Assembly: GCF_900110255.1 (NCBI RefSeq)
Contig: NZ_FODD01000006.1
Location: 124,001 to 188,000 of the forward strand
DNA length: 64,000 nt
DNA from: Actinacidiphila rubida
GTDB lineage: Bacteria > Actinomycetota > Actinomycetes > Streptomycetales > Streptomycetaceae
Reading direction: 5' to 3'
Shown here: positions 34,205-42,997 of the stretch, one piece after another
How positions within the stretch are numbered: the first letter of the stretch is position 1
How the letters are laid out: each line of letters opens with the position of its first letter
Made by a program: the position numbers and the translations under genes
The notes under the pieces: generated by a model
Told to the model about the DNA's origin: nothing
The model's input: only the letters and a program-made list of their open reading frames with translations
The model's database searches: none

Positions 34205-35311
34205 TCAGCTCAGCCGTCGTACCGCGGCGTCGACCCGTTCGTCGGTCGCGGTGAACGCGATACGGACGAACCGGCTGCCCGCGGGCCCGTAGAACTCGCC
34301 GGGGGCCACCAGGATGCCCTGCTTGGACAGGTCGCCGACGGTCTCCCAGCAGTCCTCGTCGCGGGTCGCCCACAGATAGAGGCTGGCCTCGCTGTGCTCG
34401 ATGCGGAACCCGGCGCCCTCGAACGCGGTGCGCAGCGCGCCGCGGCGCCGGGCGTACCGCTCCTTCTGCTCCACGGCGTGCGCCCGGTCGCCGAGCGCGG
34501 CGACCATCGCGGCCTGCACGGGCTGCGGCACGATCATGCCGGCGTGCTTGCGGATGCCGAGCAGTTCGGCGACCACCGCGGGGTCGCCGGCAAGGAACGC
34601 ACCGCGGTAGCCGGCGAAGTTCGAGCGCTTGGACAGCGAGTGGACCGCGATCAGCCCGTCGTGACGGTCCCCGCACACGTCGGGGTGCAGCACCGAGACG
34701 GGCTCCGCGCCCTCCCAGCCCAGCTCGATGTAGCACTCGTCGGAGACGACGAGGATGCCGTGCGCCCGGGCCCACTCCACCACGCGCCGCAGCTCCGCGG
34801 CGGACAGCACCCGGCCGGTCGGGTTGGACGGGCTGTTCAGCCACAGCATCCGGGTGCGCGCCGGGTCGAGGTCCGTCACCGGGTCGCCGTAGGCGACGGG
34901 CTCCGCGCGGGCGATCAGCGCGCCGATCTCGTACGTCGGGTAGGCCAGGTCCGGGTAGCCGACCTGGTCGCCCTCGCGCAGGTCCAGCAGCGTCGGCAGC
35001 CACCCCACCAGTTCCTTGGACCCGATCAGCGGCAGCACGTGCCGGGGGTCCGCTCCACTCACCCCGTGCCAGCGGCTGAGGTAGCCGGCGGCCGCCTCGC
35101 GCAGCGCGGCCGTGCCGTACGTCAGCGGGTAGCCGGGGCTGTCCGACGCGGCGGCCAGCGCCTCGCGCACCACGTCGGGCACCGGGTCCACCGGGGTGCC
35201 GACGGACAGGTCGACGATGCCGTCGCCGTGCCCGGCGGCGGTGGCCTTGTACGGCTCCAGGCGGTCCCAGGGGAACACCGGAAGGCGGGCGGAGATGCTC
35301 AACGTGCTCAC
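34205..35311 (-). CDS. dapC: succinyldiaminopimelate aminotransferase
   Basis: A 368-residue class I/II PLP aminotransferase. PLP-site features are SVGTPVDPVP near the start, NSPSNPTGR, the DECYIELGW Asp/Tyr segment, SLSKRSNFAGYR with the Schiff-base Lys, and the carboxylate-binding Arg in RFVRIAFT. It should form N-succinyl-LL-diaminopimelate. It starts at GTG 35311 after fdxA, the conserved actinobacterial order fdxC-dapC, but a strong hairpin lies between the two. Confidence 0.92.
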   Translation of the reverse strand: MSTLSISARLPVFPWDRLEPYKATAAGHGDGIVDLSVGTPVDPVPDVVREALAAASDSPGYPLTYGTAALREAAAGYLSRWHGVSGADPRHVLPLIGSKELVGWLPTLLDLREGDQVGYPDLAYPTYEIGALIARAEPVAYGDPVTDLDPARTRMLWLNSPSNPTGRVLSAAELRRVVEWARAHGILVVSDECYIELGWEGAEPVSVLHPDVCGDRHDGLIAVHSLSKRSNFAGYRGAFLAGDPAVVAELLGIRKHAGMIVPQPVQAAMVAALGDRAHAVEQKERYARRRGALRTAFEGAGFRIEHSEASLYLWATRDEDCWETVGDLSKQGILVAPGEFYGPAGSRFVRIAFTATDERVDAAVRRLS

Positions 35312-35342
35312 TCTCGCTTCGGAACGCCAGGGGGGAAGGACG

Positions 35343-35379
35343 CCGGGCCCCGTACGGCGGTGCGCCGTACGGGGCCCGG
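35343..35379 (-). terminator. hairpin between fdxA and dapC
   Basis: 17-bp perfect stem (35343-35359 with 35363-35379), loop GTG, located 22 bases after the fdxA stop and 31 bases before the dapC start. It should limit read-through into dapC. Confidence 0.8.
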
Positions 35380-35401
35380 TGGAGTCAGCCGACGCAGGAC
35401 G

Positions 35402-35722
35402 TCACTGGTTCTGCGGAGGCAACTCGGCGATGAAGGGGTGGTCGCGCTCGATGAGGCCGAGCTTGGAGGCGCCACCGGGCGAACCGAGCTCGTCGAAGAA
35501 CTCGACGTTCGCCTTGTAGTAGTCCTTCCACTCCTCCGGGGTGTCGTCCTCGTAGAAGATGGCCTCGACCGGGCACACCGGCTCACAGGCGCCGCAGTCG
35601 ACGCATTCGTCCGGGTGGATGTACAAGGACCGGGAGCCCTCGTAGATGCAGTCGACCGGGCACTCTTCGATGCACGCCTTGTCCTTGACGTCGACACAAG
35701 GCTGCGCGATGACGTAGGTCAC
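35402..35722 (-). CDS. fdxA: seven-iron ferredoxin
   Basis: A 106-residue ferredoxin. The first motif (CVDVKDKACIEECPVDCI) and second motif (CVDCGACEPVCPVEAI) bind one 3Fe-4S and one 4Fe-4S cluster, as in actinobacterial FdxA/FdxC. The C-terminal 45-residue extension (EWKDYYKANVEFFDELGSPGG) is typical. It is a cytoplasmic electron carrier, probably for cytochrome P450 or other oxidoreductases. GTG start. It is divergent from the GNAT gene. Confidence 0.95.
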   Translation of the reverse strand: MTYVIAQPCVDVKDKACIEECPVDCIYEGSRSLYIHPDECVDCGACEPVCPVEAIFYEDDTPEEWKDYYKANVEFFDELGSPGGASKLGLIERDHPFIAELPPQNQ

Positions 35723-35830
35723 GCTGTCGTTCCTCCTCGATTGGGCTCATCTCGCGCGGGAGCGCGGCGTCGTCGATGCCCGCACCTAGTATCTCCGTTC
35801 CTGAGCACGATCCGAACAGGAGGGGCACGC

Positions 35831-36814
35831 ATGCCAGGGGATTTCTCGTCCGGAGCCAGGCTCGAAATCCGGATTACCCCCGCTGACGTGGGAAAACGCG
35901 TGTCGGTACGGCAACTGGTCGAGATCGCCGACGGGCATCCTACGTTCACCGACACGGTGGGTGTTCTCGTATCGTGGGACGGGGGCGTGGTGTGCGTCAC
36001 GCGCCGGACAGGGGAGACGATCGCGATCGCGGAGACCTCCCTGGTGGCGGGGAAGGTGGTGCCACCTGCCCCGAAGCGGCGAACGAGGGGTGTGCCCGAG
36101 GTGACGGCCGATGAGCTGGAACGGGTCGCGTCACGCGCCTGGCCGTCATCCGAGACGGAACGTCTCGGGGACTGGACACTGCGCGCGTCCGGCGGGTTCA
36201 CCCGGCGGGCGAACTCCGTCCTGACCGGCGGAGATCCGGGCGTGGCGCTGGACGAGGCGCTGGACCGGATCGCCGCGTGGTACGCCGAGCGCGGCCTCCC
36301 TCCGCTGGTCCAGCTGCCCGACTCCTCCCCGTACGCCGGGGAACTGGCCGGGCGCGGCTGGACGCGCGAGGGCGACACCCTGGTGCGTACCGCGCCACTG
36401 GCCCCGCTGACGCTGCTGCCGCCCGCCGCGCCGGGCGAGGACGTAACCCTGTCCCGCACGCCGGACGCGGCCTGGCTGGCCGCCTACCACCGCACCGGCG
36501 AACTCGCCGAAGCCGCCGTGAAGGTGGTGTCCGGCGGTCCCTCGGTGTGGTTCGCGACGATGCCCGGCGCGATCGGGAGGGCCGTGGTCGACGGGCGCTG
36601 GGCGCTGTTCGGCGCGGTCGAGGTCATACCGGAGCGGCGGCGCCGCGGGCTGGCCACCGCGGTGATGGGCGCGCTCGCCCGGCAGGCCGCGGCGGAGGGC
36701 GCCACCGCGGCCTGTCTGCAGGTCGAGGCGGACAACGCCGGGGCGCGGGCGCTGTACGACCGGATGGGCTTCACCGACCACCACGGCTACCACTACCGGC
36801 GCCGGTCGGCATGA
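35831..36814 (+). CDS. GNAT family N-acetyltransferase
   Basis: A 327-residue protein behind AGGAGGGG. An N-terminal beta domain (about residues 10-90, VGKRVSVRQLVEIADG and GVLVSWDGGVVCVTRR) precedes two GNAT-like halves. The acetyl-CoA motif A is VEVIPERRRRGLATAVMGAL and the end is LQVEADNAGARALYDRMGF. The double-GNAT layout resembles mycothiol-synthase-like proteins, but the acceptor is unknown. Its stop overlaps the next ATG (ATGA), so the two genes are coupled. Confidence 0.9.
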   Translation: MPGDFSSGARLEIRITPADVGKRVSVRQLVEIADGHPTFTDTVGVLVSWDGGVVCVTRRTGETIAIAETSLVAGKVVPPAPKRRTRGVPEVTADELERVASRAWPSSETERLGDWTLRASGGFTRRANSVLTGGDPGVALDEALDRIAAWYAERGLPPLVQLPDSSPYAGELAGRGWTREGDTLVRTAPLAPLTLLPPAAPGEDVTLSRTPDAAWLAAYHRTGELAEAAVKVVSGGPSVWFATMPGAIGRAVVDGRWALFGAVEVIPERRRRGLATAVMGALARQAAAEGATAACLQVEADNAGARALYDRMGFTDHHGYHYRRRSA

Positions 36815-37647
36815 GCGACATGACGGGGCCCTCGGTACGCGAACGCTTCGCCGCGGCGGCCCGCGAGGAACGCCCCGACCTGGCGGAGCTGTGCCTGCTG
36901 GTCGGGGCGGCCGCCGACCCCGCGCTGGACGGCGAGCCGTCGGACCTCGCGCAGATCGAACTGGACCGGCTGGCGGGGCTGCTGCCGTTCGGCCTGACCA
37001 CGCCGCGGCAGTGGGCGGCGGCGCTCCACCGCCTGCTGGCCGCCGGCCACGGCTTCCAGGGCTCGGCCGCGGACTACCATCGGCTGGAGTCCTCGCTGCT
37101 GCAGGAGGTGCTGCGCCGCCGCAGGGGCCTGCCGATCCTGCTGTCCGTGGTGTGGATGGAGGTCGCCCGCCGGGCCGGCGCCCCCGTCTACGGCGTGGGG
37201 CTGCCGGGCCACTTCGTGGTCGGCCTCGGCGAGCCGGACGGCGACCACGTGCTCGTCGACCCGTTCGAGGGCGGCCGCGTGCTGTCCGAGGAGGACACCG
37301 GCCTGCTGGTCGCCGGCACCGCGGGCACCGCCCTCACCCCGTCGATGCTCGCACCGGCCGACCCGCTGGACATCGTGCGTCGCATCCTCAACAACATCAG
37401 GGCCTGGGCCTCCCCGCGGCCCGAGCGCCGCCCCGTGCAGTTGTGGACCCTGGACCTCACCCTGCTGCTCCCCCGCCACCCGGCGAAGCTCCGCTGCGAA
37501 CGGGCCCGGCTCCTGGTGGCGATGGGCGACTTCCTCGGCGGCGCGCTGGAGCTGGAGGAGTACGCGCAGGTCATCGGCGCGTTCGACCCGGAATCGGCGG
37601 CCGGCCTCCGCGCCGAGGCCCGCGCGGCCCGCGCCATGCTCAACTGA
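36811..37647 (+). CDS. SirB1/transglutaminase-like family protein
   Basis: A 278-residue protein. The transglutaminase-like core shows LLQEVLRRRRGLPILLSVVWMEVARR, GVGLPGHFVVGL (His) and VLVDPFEGGR (Asp). The nucleophile Cys of true transglutaminases is absent at the usual place (LPILLS), as in SirB1 proteins, so catalysis is doubtful. The C-terminal third is TPR-like (LLLPRHPAKLRCERARLLVAMGDF). It is cytoplasmic, coupled to the acetyltransferase gene, and followed by a long hairpin. Confidence 0.87.
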   Translation: MSDMTGPSVRERFAAAAREERPDLAELCLLVGAAADPALDGEPSDLAQIELDRLAGLLPFGLTTPRQWAAALHRLLAAGHGFQGSAADYHRLESSLLQEVLRRRRGLPILLSVVWMEVARRAGAPVYGVGLPGHFVVGLGEPDGDHVLVDPFEGGRVLSEEDTGLLVAGTAGTALTPSMLAPADPLDIVRRILNNIRAWASPRPERRPVQLWTLDLTLLLPRHPAKLRCERARLLVAMGDFLGGALELEEYAQVIGAFDPESAAGLRAEARAARAMLN

Positions 37648-37672
37648 CCGCACGGCGGCCCGGCGAGAGCGG

Positions 37673-37721
37673 CCGCGACGGGCCGGGGACGACTGCCGCG
37701 GGCCTCCGCGGCCCGTCGCGG
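37673..37721. terminator. convergent terminator
   Basis: 13-bp perfect stem CCGCGACGGGCCG/CGGCCCGTCGCGG (37673-37685 with 37709-37721); the 23-base loop holds its own GCCGCG/CGCGGC pair. It is shared by the SirB1-like and lipoprotein genes. Confidence 0.75.
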
Positions 37722-37761
37722 TCAGGCGCCGACCGCCCCGGTCAGGTGCGGGCCGCCGGTG

Positions 37762-38223
37762 TCAGGGAGTCGGCGCCGAGGGGTTCGGTGAGAAGGGTGA
37801 CACCGGGGAGGGCGTGCCCGGCGGATCGACGTTCGGGCGGCCGGACACGGCCGTCCCCGGCTCCGGATGCGTACCGGGACCGGTGGCCTGGCCGGTGGGG
37901 CGCGGGCCGGGGTCCTCGCGGAGGCCGTCCTCGGCCGTGGGGGCGTGCCGGTGGGACACGGCGGGCGTGGGCGTCCGGCGCGGACGGACGGTGCCAGGTG
38001 CGGACGTGCGCGGGGCGGCCGTGTGCGGGCTCGGAGACCCTGACGGCGAGGCGGGCGAGGCGGCCGAGGGCGAGGCGGTGCCCGCCGTCGTGGGCGCCGG
38101 GGCCGCCGAGCGGGCGGCGGCCGGTCGCGGGCCGTGCGCCGGGGCGGAGCAGCCGCTCAGAGTGAGCACGGCCAGGGCGGCGGCGCCCCCGCCCGACAGC
38201 ACGACCGTCCGCAGCACCCGCAT
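37762..38223 (-). CDS. Pro/Ser/Thr-rich lipoprotein
   Basis: A 153-residue lipoprotein started at ATG 38223 (MRVLRTVVLSGGGAAALAVL). The lipobox is TLSGC, with the lipidated Cys at about residue 24. The mature chain is almost entirely low-complexity Pro, Ser, Thr and Ala, probably extended and possibly O-glycosylated (inference). No domain can be recognised. It begins the accessory region and stands alone in its transcription unit. Confidence 0.75.
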   Translation of the reverse strand: MRVLRTVVLSGGGAAALAVLTLSGCSAPAHGPRPAAARSAAPAPTTAGTASPSAASPASPSGSPSPHTAAPRTSAPGTVRPRRTPTPAVSHRHAPTAEDGLREDPGPRPTGQATGPGTHPEPGTAVSGRPNVDPPGTPSPVSPFSPNPSAPTP

Positions 38224-38323
38224 GGCCCCTCGCTTCCCCCCTGGCGTGCACCGTGCCCGCGCGACGGATGCTCGCACATCGCCAACTGCCGTGCGCCGGC
38301 GGGTCGGTGAGATCGGCGCGGGG

Positions 38324-38938
38324 TCAGAGCCAGCCCTTCTCCCGGGCGATGCGGACGGCTTCCGCGCGGTTGCGGGCGCCGGTCTTCTGGATGGCGGTGG
38401 AGAGGTAGTTGCGGACGGTGCCCTCGGACAGGAGGAGGCGGCGGGCGATCTCGGCGTTGACGGCGCCGTCGGCGGCGGCGTGGAGCACGTCGCGCTCGCG
38501 GGCGGTCAGCGGGTCGGGGCCCTCGGCGAGCGCGGCCGCCGCGAGCGTGGGGTCGATGACCCGCCGGCCCGCCAGCACCTGCCGTACGGCCTCGGCGAGT
38601 TCGGCCGCCGGCGCGTCCTTGACCAGGAACGCCTCCGCGCCCGACTCCATCGCGCGGCGCAGGTACCCCGGCCGGCCGAAGGTCGTCACGATGACGACCT
38701 TGACGCGCGGGGTCTCGCGGCGCAGCGCGGCCGCGGCCTCGATCCCGGTCATGCCCGGCATCTCGATGTCCAGCAGCGCCACGTCGGGGGCGTGCGCGCG
38801 GGCCGCCGCGACCACCTCGTCGCCGCGTGCCACCTGCGCGACCACCTCGATGTCGTCCTCGAGCCCGAGCAGGGTCGCCAGCGCCTCCCTGACCATGGAC
38901 TGGTCGTCGGCGAGCAGCACCCGGATGATCCCCGTCAT
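38324..38938 (-). CDS. NarL/LuxR family response regulator without adjacent kinase
   Basis: A 204-residue regulator. The receiver has the acidic pair (LADDQ), the phosphoacceptor Asp in VALLDIEMPG, the Thr in VIVTTFG and the Lys in FLVKDAP. The DNA-binding LuxR helix-turn-helix follows (PLTARERDVLHAAADGAVNAEIA and on). It is the DesR type and clearly similar to the regulator at 42976. No kinase gene adjoins it. An NTF2-like gene lies 9 bases upstream in the same unit. The kinase at 46818, which has no regulator of its own, is a possible partner. Confidence 0.92.
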   Translation of the reverse strand: MTGIIRVLLADDQSMVREALATLLGLEDDIEVVAQVARGDEVVAAARAHAPDVALLDIEMPGMTGIEAAAALRRETPRVKVVIVTTFGRPGYLRRAMESGAEAFLVKDAPAAELAEAVRQVLAGRRVIDPTLAAAALAEGPDPLTARERDVLHAAADGAVNAEIARRLLLSEGTVRNYLSTAIQKTGARNRAEAVRIAREKGWL

Positions 38939-38947
38939 TCCGGCAGG

Positions 38948-39460
38948 CTACCGGTGCAGGTGGGCCCCCGTCCCGCTCCAGGTCGCGGTGGGCGGCCCCC
39001 GCCAGCCGTCGATCTGCAGGTGCGCGACCAGGCCGTCCTCGACGGTGAAGGCGAGCGTCGCGTCGTGCGGGGCCACGTCGCGCGCCGGCGGCAGCACGCG
39101 CGCGCCGACCAGGGTCGTGTCCGCCTCCGTGCGGTCGCCCACGAGCCGCATCTTCACGTGCGGCCCGGCGCACTCCCCCGCGCACCAGTCACGCAGCTCC
39201 TCGCGGCCGTGCAGGGCCGGGCCCTCGCCGTCGTCGAGGATCGCGTCGCCGGTGACGGCAGCGGCGAAGTCCTCCGGGTGCCAGGCGTCCATCGCCTCCA
39301 GCGCGGCAGCCACGGCGACCGGCATCGAGTCGCGCCGGACGCTGTACTGCCCGCGCCCGTGCGCGGTCGCCGGCCCCTGCGCCTTGCGCCGCGGCAGGTG
39401 CGCGACGACGGCCGGGGAGACGTGGATGTGGACGGGCAGGTGGGCCGGGAGGTTCTGCAT
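38948..39460 (-). CDS. NTF2/SnoaL-like protein
   Basis: A 170-residue protein. The NTF2-like core starts around VAAALEAMDAWHPEDFAAAV and continues through ILDDGEGPALHGREELRDWC to LTVEDGLVAHLQIDGW-type strands. ATG 39460 has GGAG 9 bases upstream, whereas ATG 39325 gives a compact 125-residue domain but has no ribosome-binding site. The fold binds small hydrophobic ligands; the activity is unknown. It is in the same leftward unit as the response regulator. Confidence 0.72.
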   Translation of the reverse strand: MQNLPAHLPVHIHVSPAVVAHLPRRKAQGPATAHGRGQYSVRRDSMPVAVAAALEAMDAWHPEDFAAAVTGDAILDDGEGPALHGREELRDWCAGECAGPHVKMRLVGDRTEADTTLVGARVLPPARDVAPHDATLAFTVEDGLVAHLQIDGWRGPPTATWSGTGAHLHR

Positions 39461-39596
39461 GCTCGTCCACTCCAGGTATCCGTGGAGCACGCCCCTCACC
39501 TCCCGCGGCCGCGGCGGTCCCACCGTCCGCTTTCCAGTGTCGCGCGGGCGGCGCGTCCCCGCCGGTCCGGCGGCCGCCGGACCTCCCGGCGGCCGG

Positions 39597-39983
39597 TCAG
39601 CCTCCGGCCGGCCGGTCGGCGGCGACCGCGGGGAAGACGGTCCAGCCGTCGACCTCGGTGACACCGTCGCCCACGATGAGGTCGCCGCGGGAGGTGACGG
39701 CGTCCAGCAGGGCGCGGACCGTGCCGGGCTCGTGGAGGTTCAGGCAGCGGCCGTCGGTGGTGCCGACCGTGCCGGAGGGGGTGTAGCCGTCGGGGACGAG
39801 GTGTCCGGGGCAGCTCGCGAAGACGACGCGGAAGCGGCCCAGCGCCCCCGGCCGGCGGACGGTGAGGACCTCGCAGCAGTCCTCGTAGTGCCCGGGCTCC
39901 CCATGGTGCTCATGCCGCACCGACCAGAGAAACGTGTCGCCGCCGATGACCAGCTGCCGCGGCGTTCTGCTGCTGCGCGTCAT
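39597..39983 (-). CDS. conserved hypothetical protein
   Basis: A 128-residue protein from ATG 39983. The sequence is rich in beta strands (QLVIGGDTFLWSVRHEH, YEDCCEVLTVRR, FRVVFASCPGHLVP) and ends in a segment VTEVDGWTVFP. It contains adjacent Cys residues (EDCCE) and a CxxxxxxxxxxC spacing too irregular for a standard zinc motif. I do not recognise the family. It is isolated, with a 136-base gap to the NTF2-like gene. Confidence 0.65.
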   Translation of the reverse strand: MTRSSRTPRQLVIGGDTFLWSVRHEHHGEPGHYEDCCEVLTVRRPGALGRFRVVFASCPGHLVPDGYTPSGTVGTTDGRCLNLHEPGTVRALLDAVTSRGDLIVGDGVTEVDGWTVFPAVAADRPAGG

Positions 39984-40278
39984 CTGTCGATGCTAGGGCC
40001 GCCGGCATCCACAGGCACCGCACAGAACCGGCCACGACGGAAACCCGCCACGCGCCGCCCCGCCGTACCCCCTCACGCCCCGCTTCGGACCCGCCCGGCC
40101 CGGTCGGACCCGTGCGCTGCGGGTGCCGGGCGGTGTGAGGTGGGGTACACGACGGGGTGGGCGGATTCCTGGCCGCGGGGACGGGTGGGCGGGGAGAATG
40201 GTCGCGTCGGGGTGGGCGGCGAGCCCGCCGCCGGCACGCTGTCCGGGTGGGAACGCCGCGACCGGAGGTCGATGTCGA

Positions 40279-40737
40279 ATGGACGCACAGGCCTGGCGGG
40301 CGCACCCGCAACCGGGGCCGCGGATCGCGGCGGAGTGGCGCTGGCCGGGTGACGCGGCCGCGCTGTGGGCAGTGGTGACGGGCGTCGGCGTGCTGGTGCT
40401 GGCCGCCGTGCTGCCGATCGAGACCGTCGACAACGGGCACGCCGGGGTGCAGCCCCGGCACAGCCTGCTGCGGGTGCACGGCGCCGCGGTGCTGCTGCCG
40501 GCCGCCGTGCCGCTGCTCGTCGCGCTGCTGGTGGCCGCCCTGCTGTACGCGGGACGGCACGGCGGCCGCCGCTGGGCGCACGCGGCGGCCTGGGCCCTGT
40601 CGACGGCACTGCTGGCCGCGGCCCTCGTCGGCTTCGTGACGTTCCTGATCGGCGTGTTCGTGCTGCCGACCGGTGTGCTGCTGGTCGCGGCCACCGTCAT
40701 GGCGCACTCCGCCCGCCGGGCCGCGGGCGCGCGTTAG
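40279..40737 (+). CDS. four-helix membrane protein
   Basis: A 152-residue membrane protein, ATG 40279, with GGAGG about 10 bases upstream. Four hydrophobic segments can be drawn: ALWAVVTGVGVLVLAAVLP, VLLPAAVPLLVALLVAALLY, ALSTALLAAALVGFVTFLIGV and FVLPTGVLLVAATVM. A loop with HSLLRVHG sits before helix 2. No transporter signature is present. It is convergent with the phosphoesterase gene. Confidence 0.7.
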   Translation: MDAQAWRAHPQPGPRIAAEWRWPGDAAALWAVVTGVGVLVLAAVLPIETVDNGHAGVQPRHSLLRVHGAAVLLPAAVPLLVALLVAALLYAGRHGGRRWAHAAAWALSTALLAAALVGFVTFLIGVFVLPTGVLLVAATVMAHSARRAAGAR

Positions 40738-40758
40738 GGCGGGTCTCCGCGGCCCGGA

Positions 40759-42606
40759 TCAGGCGCGCCGCACCAGGAGTTCGGTGTTGCGGTCGGTGGC
40801 GGTGCCGGCCGACGACGTGCGCACGCCGCCCGACATGGCCTCCGGCAACCCGGGCGCGTTGTAGGACAACTCCCGGTAGAGGGAGGCGAGTCCGGTCTGG
40901 GAGAGGTCCGCGAGGTCGGTGCGGTAGGGCGCGCCGGACTCGATGAGGGTGGTGAACAGCGACAGCGTGCCGTCGTGGTTGTCGACCAGCTCGATGACGC
41001 GCGCGTGGTGCGGATAGTCCACGTGGGACGCGGTGTTGACCTCCCAGAAGGAGCGGGCCGCGGCGGCGTGGCGGTGCGGTGTGATCTTGTTGACGTGGCT
41101 GTGGCCGTTGATCCAGGCGACGACGTTGGGGAAGCGGCTCAGCAGGTCGATGACGTCCTGGCCGTCGTGCCGGTCCTCCTCCGGCCGCCCGGCGTCGCGG
41201 CGGCGCGTCATGCTCGGGCTGTGGTGGTGGCTGAACACGAGGACCAGCGCGTCGTCGGCGGCCGCGTTGCGCACCACGTGCCCGTCGGCGTCGTAGGACA
41301 GCGCGCTGTACGACGCGAGGGTCCGCTCCAGCCAGTCCATCTGCGCGCTGCCCACCGAGCCCTGGAAGTGGCCGCTGCGGTAGGTGGTGTCGAGGCTGAT
41401 GCCGACGACCCCGTCGGCGATCGGGAACGTGTAGTAGAGCAGGTCGTCGTTGAGGTTGTCCTGGGTGTAGCCGTGGCCGGCCGGGCCGGCGCCCGCGTGC
41501 GCCGGGTCCAGGTGGGCGGTCAGGTACTCGTGCGGGGTGAACAGCGCGCGGTCCGGGTCCGGCGTGATGGTGCGGGCCTTGGCCGCGTTGCGGGTCAGGA
41601 TGTCCTTGAAGACCGTGCTCTTGGGGTCGTCACCGGTGTTCAGCACCTTGGCGTAGGCGGCGGCGTCCGCGTCGGAGACGGTCAGCAGCTTGAGGCCGCC
41701 GACGGCCACGTCCCGCAACTGCGGGTCCTCGGGCGCCAGGCAGCCGCCGGGCAGCGCGTCGTGGTTGCCGGGCGTGGAGAACCACGGGACGGCGAGGCCC
41801 GGGCTGGTCACCGGGCGGATCGCCGCCTCCAGGTAGCCGGGGATGTACGGCATGCCGCGCAGCTTGTCGACGTCCCGCAGCGCGCTCTCGGCCTGCCAGA
41901 ACAGCCGGAGGCCCGAGTCCTGGGTGCCCTCGTAGTGCGCCGGGTCACCGGTGTTGGGGGTGATCCGGCCGCCGCTCATCACGGTCAGGAACCACTGCAG
42001 CTCGATCGTCAGGTTGCTGTCGACGTTGTCGCCGGTCGACATCGCGAAGGCCATCGGCCGCCCCGTGTGCGGGCCGTTCTTCAGCGCGTTGACCTGCTCG
42101 ATGAGCGCCACGGCCCCGGGCACGGTCAGCGCCTCCTGCAGCCGCCACGAGCCGAGCGAGCGGGTCCGCAGGAACTCGGTGCGCAACGGGCTCTGCACGT
42201 CGGCCAGATGGAGGTCGGTGAGCTGGGCGAAGCAGGCCAGCGGGGTGCGCCGGGTGTCCCGGCCGGAGCCCGCCGGGGCCAGGTCGGTGCGCACCGCCAG
42301 CGGCCAGCCCGGACCCTGCACGATCCGGCGGTAGCCGTGGCTGCCGCTGATCCTGGCGGTCGTGTCGAGGGTGGTCAGCCCGAACGGCGCGGGCCGGCGC
42401 ACGGCGGCCCTGGGGGCCTCGTGCAGTGCCTGCGCCGGCACGGCGGCCCGGACGGGGTCGGGTGCGGCCCGCGAGGGCCGCACGAGGGCGGGGCCGGTGC
42501 GGCCCTCCAGCGCGGCCAGCGGCCAGCCGGCGCCGACCGCCGCGACGGCGGCACCGGAACTGAGAAGGAAATGACGGCGGTTGACGGCGGATCGGGTCCC
42601 GGTCAT
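40759..42606 (-). CDS. Tat-exported metallophosphoesterase (TIGR03767 family)
   Basis: A 615-residue protein. The twin-arginine signal NRRHFLLSSGAAVAAVGAG starts at residue 9. The calcineurin-like metal ligands follow: TDLHLAD (Asp, His), STGDNVD (Asp), TPGNHDALPGG (Asn-His), FSHHHSP and NGHSHVN. It should fold in the cytoplasm and leave through the Tat system, whose TatB is encoded at 22485. The substrate is not known; family members are called phosphodiesterases. It stands alone. Confidence 0.92.
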   Translation of the reverse strand: MTGTRSAVNRRHFLLSSGAAVAAVGAGWPLAALEGRTGPALVRPSRAAPDPVRAAVPAQALHEAPRAAVRRPAPFGLTTLDTTARISGSHGYRRIVQGPGWPLAVRTDLAPAGSGRDTRRTPLACFAQLTDLHLADVQSPLRTEFLRTRSLGSWRLQEALTVPGAVALIEQVNALKNGPHTGRPMAFAMSTGDNVDSNLTIELQWFLTVMSGGRITPNTGDPAHYEGTQDSGLRLFWQAESALRDVDKLRGMPYIPGYLEAAIRPVTSPGLAVPWFSTPGNHDALPGGCLAPEDPQLRDVAVGGLKLLTVSDADAAAYAKVLNTGDDPKSTVFKDILTRNAAKARTITPDPDRALFTPHEYLTAHLDPAHAGAGPAGHGYTQDNLNDDLLYYTFPIADGVVGISLDTTYRSGHFQGSVGSAQMDWLERTLASYSALSYDADGHVVRNAAADDALVLVFSHHHSPSMTRRRDAGRPEEDRHDGQDVIDLLSRFPNVVAWINGHSHVNKITPHRHAAAARSFWEVNTASHVDYPHHARVIELVDNHDGTLSLFTTLIESGAPYRTDLADLSQTGLASLYRELSYNAPGLPEAMSGGVRTSSAGTATDRNTELLVRRA

Positions 42607-42975
42607 GAGGGGTCCTCCGGTGCGGTGCGCCGCGTCGGCACACGGTCACTGAGCCGAATGTCTCCTCATGAATCTCACCGGCAACGATGGCGCCGGTGTG
42701 AACATCCCAGGAACGCGGTTCGTCGGAAAACCCCAGTTCAGGCGCCTGGACCGGGAATTCATCCGCTGGATGCCGGCGCGTGTCCGCGACGTCGCGTCCG
42801 GCCGGCGTCGCCGGGCCCGCGCGGGCACGCACACGCGCACGCAGGCGCGCGCGCCGCCTCGTCGGGCTCGTCCGGGTGGACCCCTACGAGGACGACTCTC
42901 CGCGGCGCTCGCGCACGCACCGGCCGCCGCCGGACCCGCCCGCCGGACGGACGGCGCGACGAACGGGGCTCGCCC
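42607..42975. other. 369-base gap upstream of phosphoesterase gene
   Basis: It holds the promoter region of the leftward phosphoesterase gene. On the minus strand GTTCCTGGGAT is followed directly by GTTCACACCGG, two 11-base units faintly like a PHO box, too degenerate to claim. The right end contains the terminator at 42957. No protein gene is supported. Confidence 0.4.
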
Positions 42976-42997
42976 TCAGAGCCAGCCCCGTTCGTCG
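42957..42997 (-). terminator. terminator embracing the response regulator stop codon
   Basis: 14-bp perfect stem CGACGAACGGGGCT/AGCCCCGTTCGTCG (42957-42970 with 42984-42997). The stop codon lies in the 13-base loop and the upstream arm encodes the last residues (DERGW). Confidence 0.7.
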
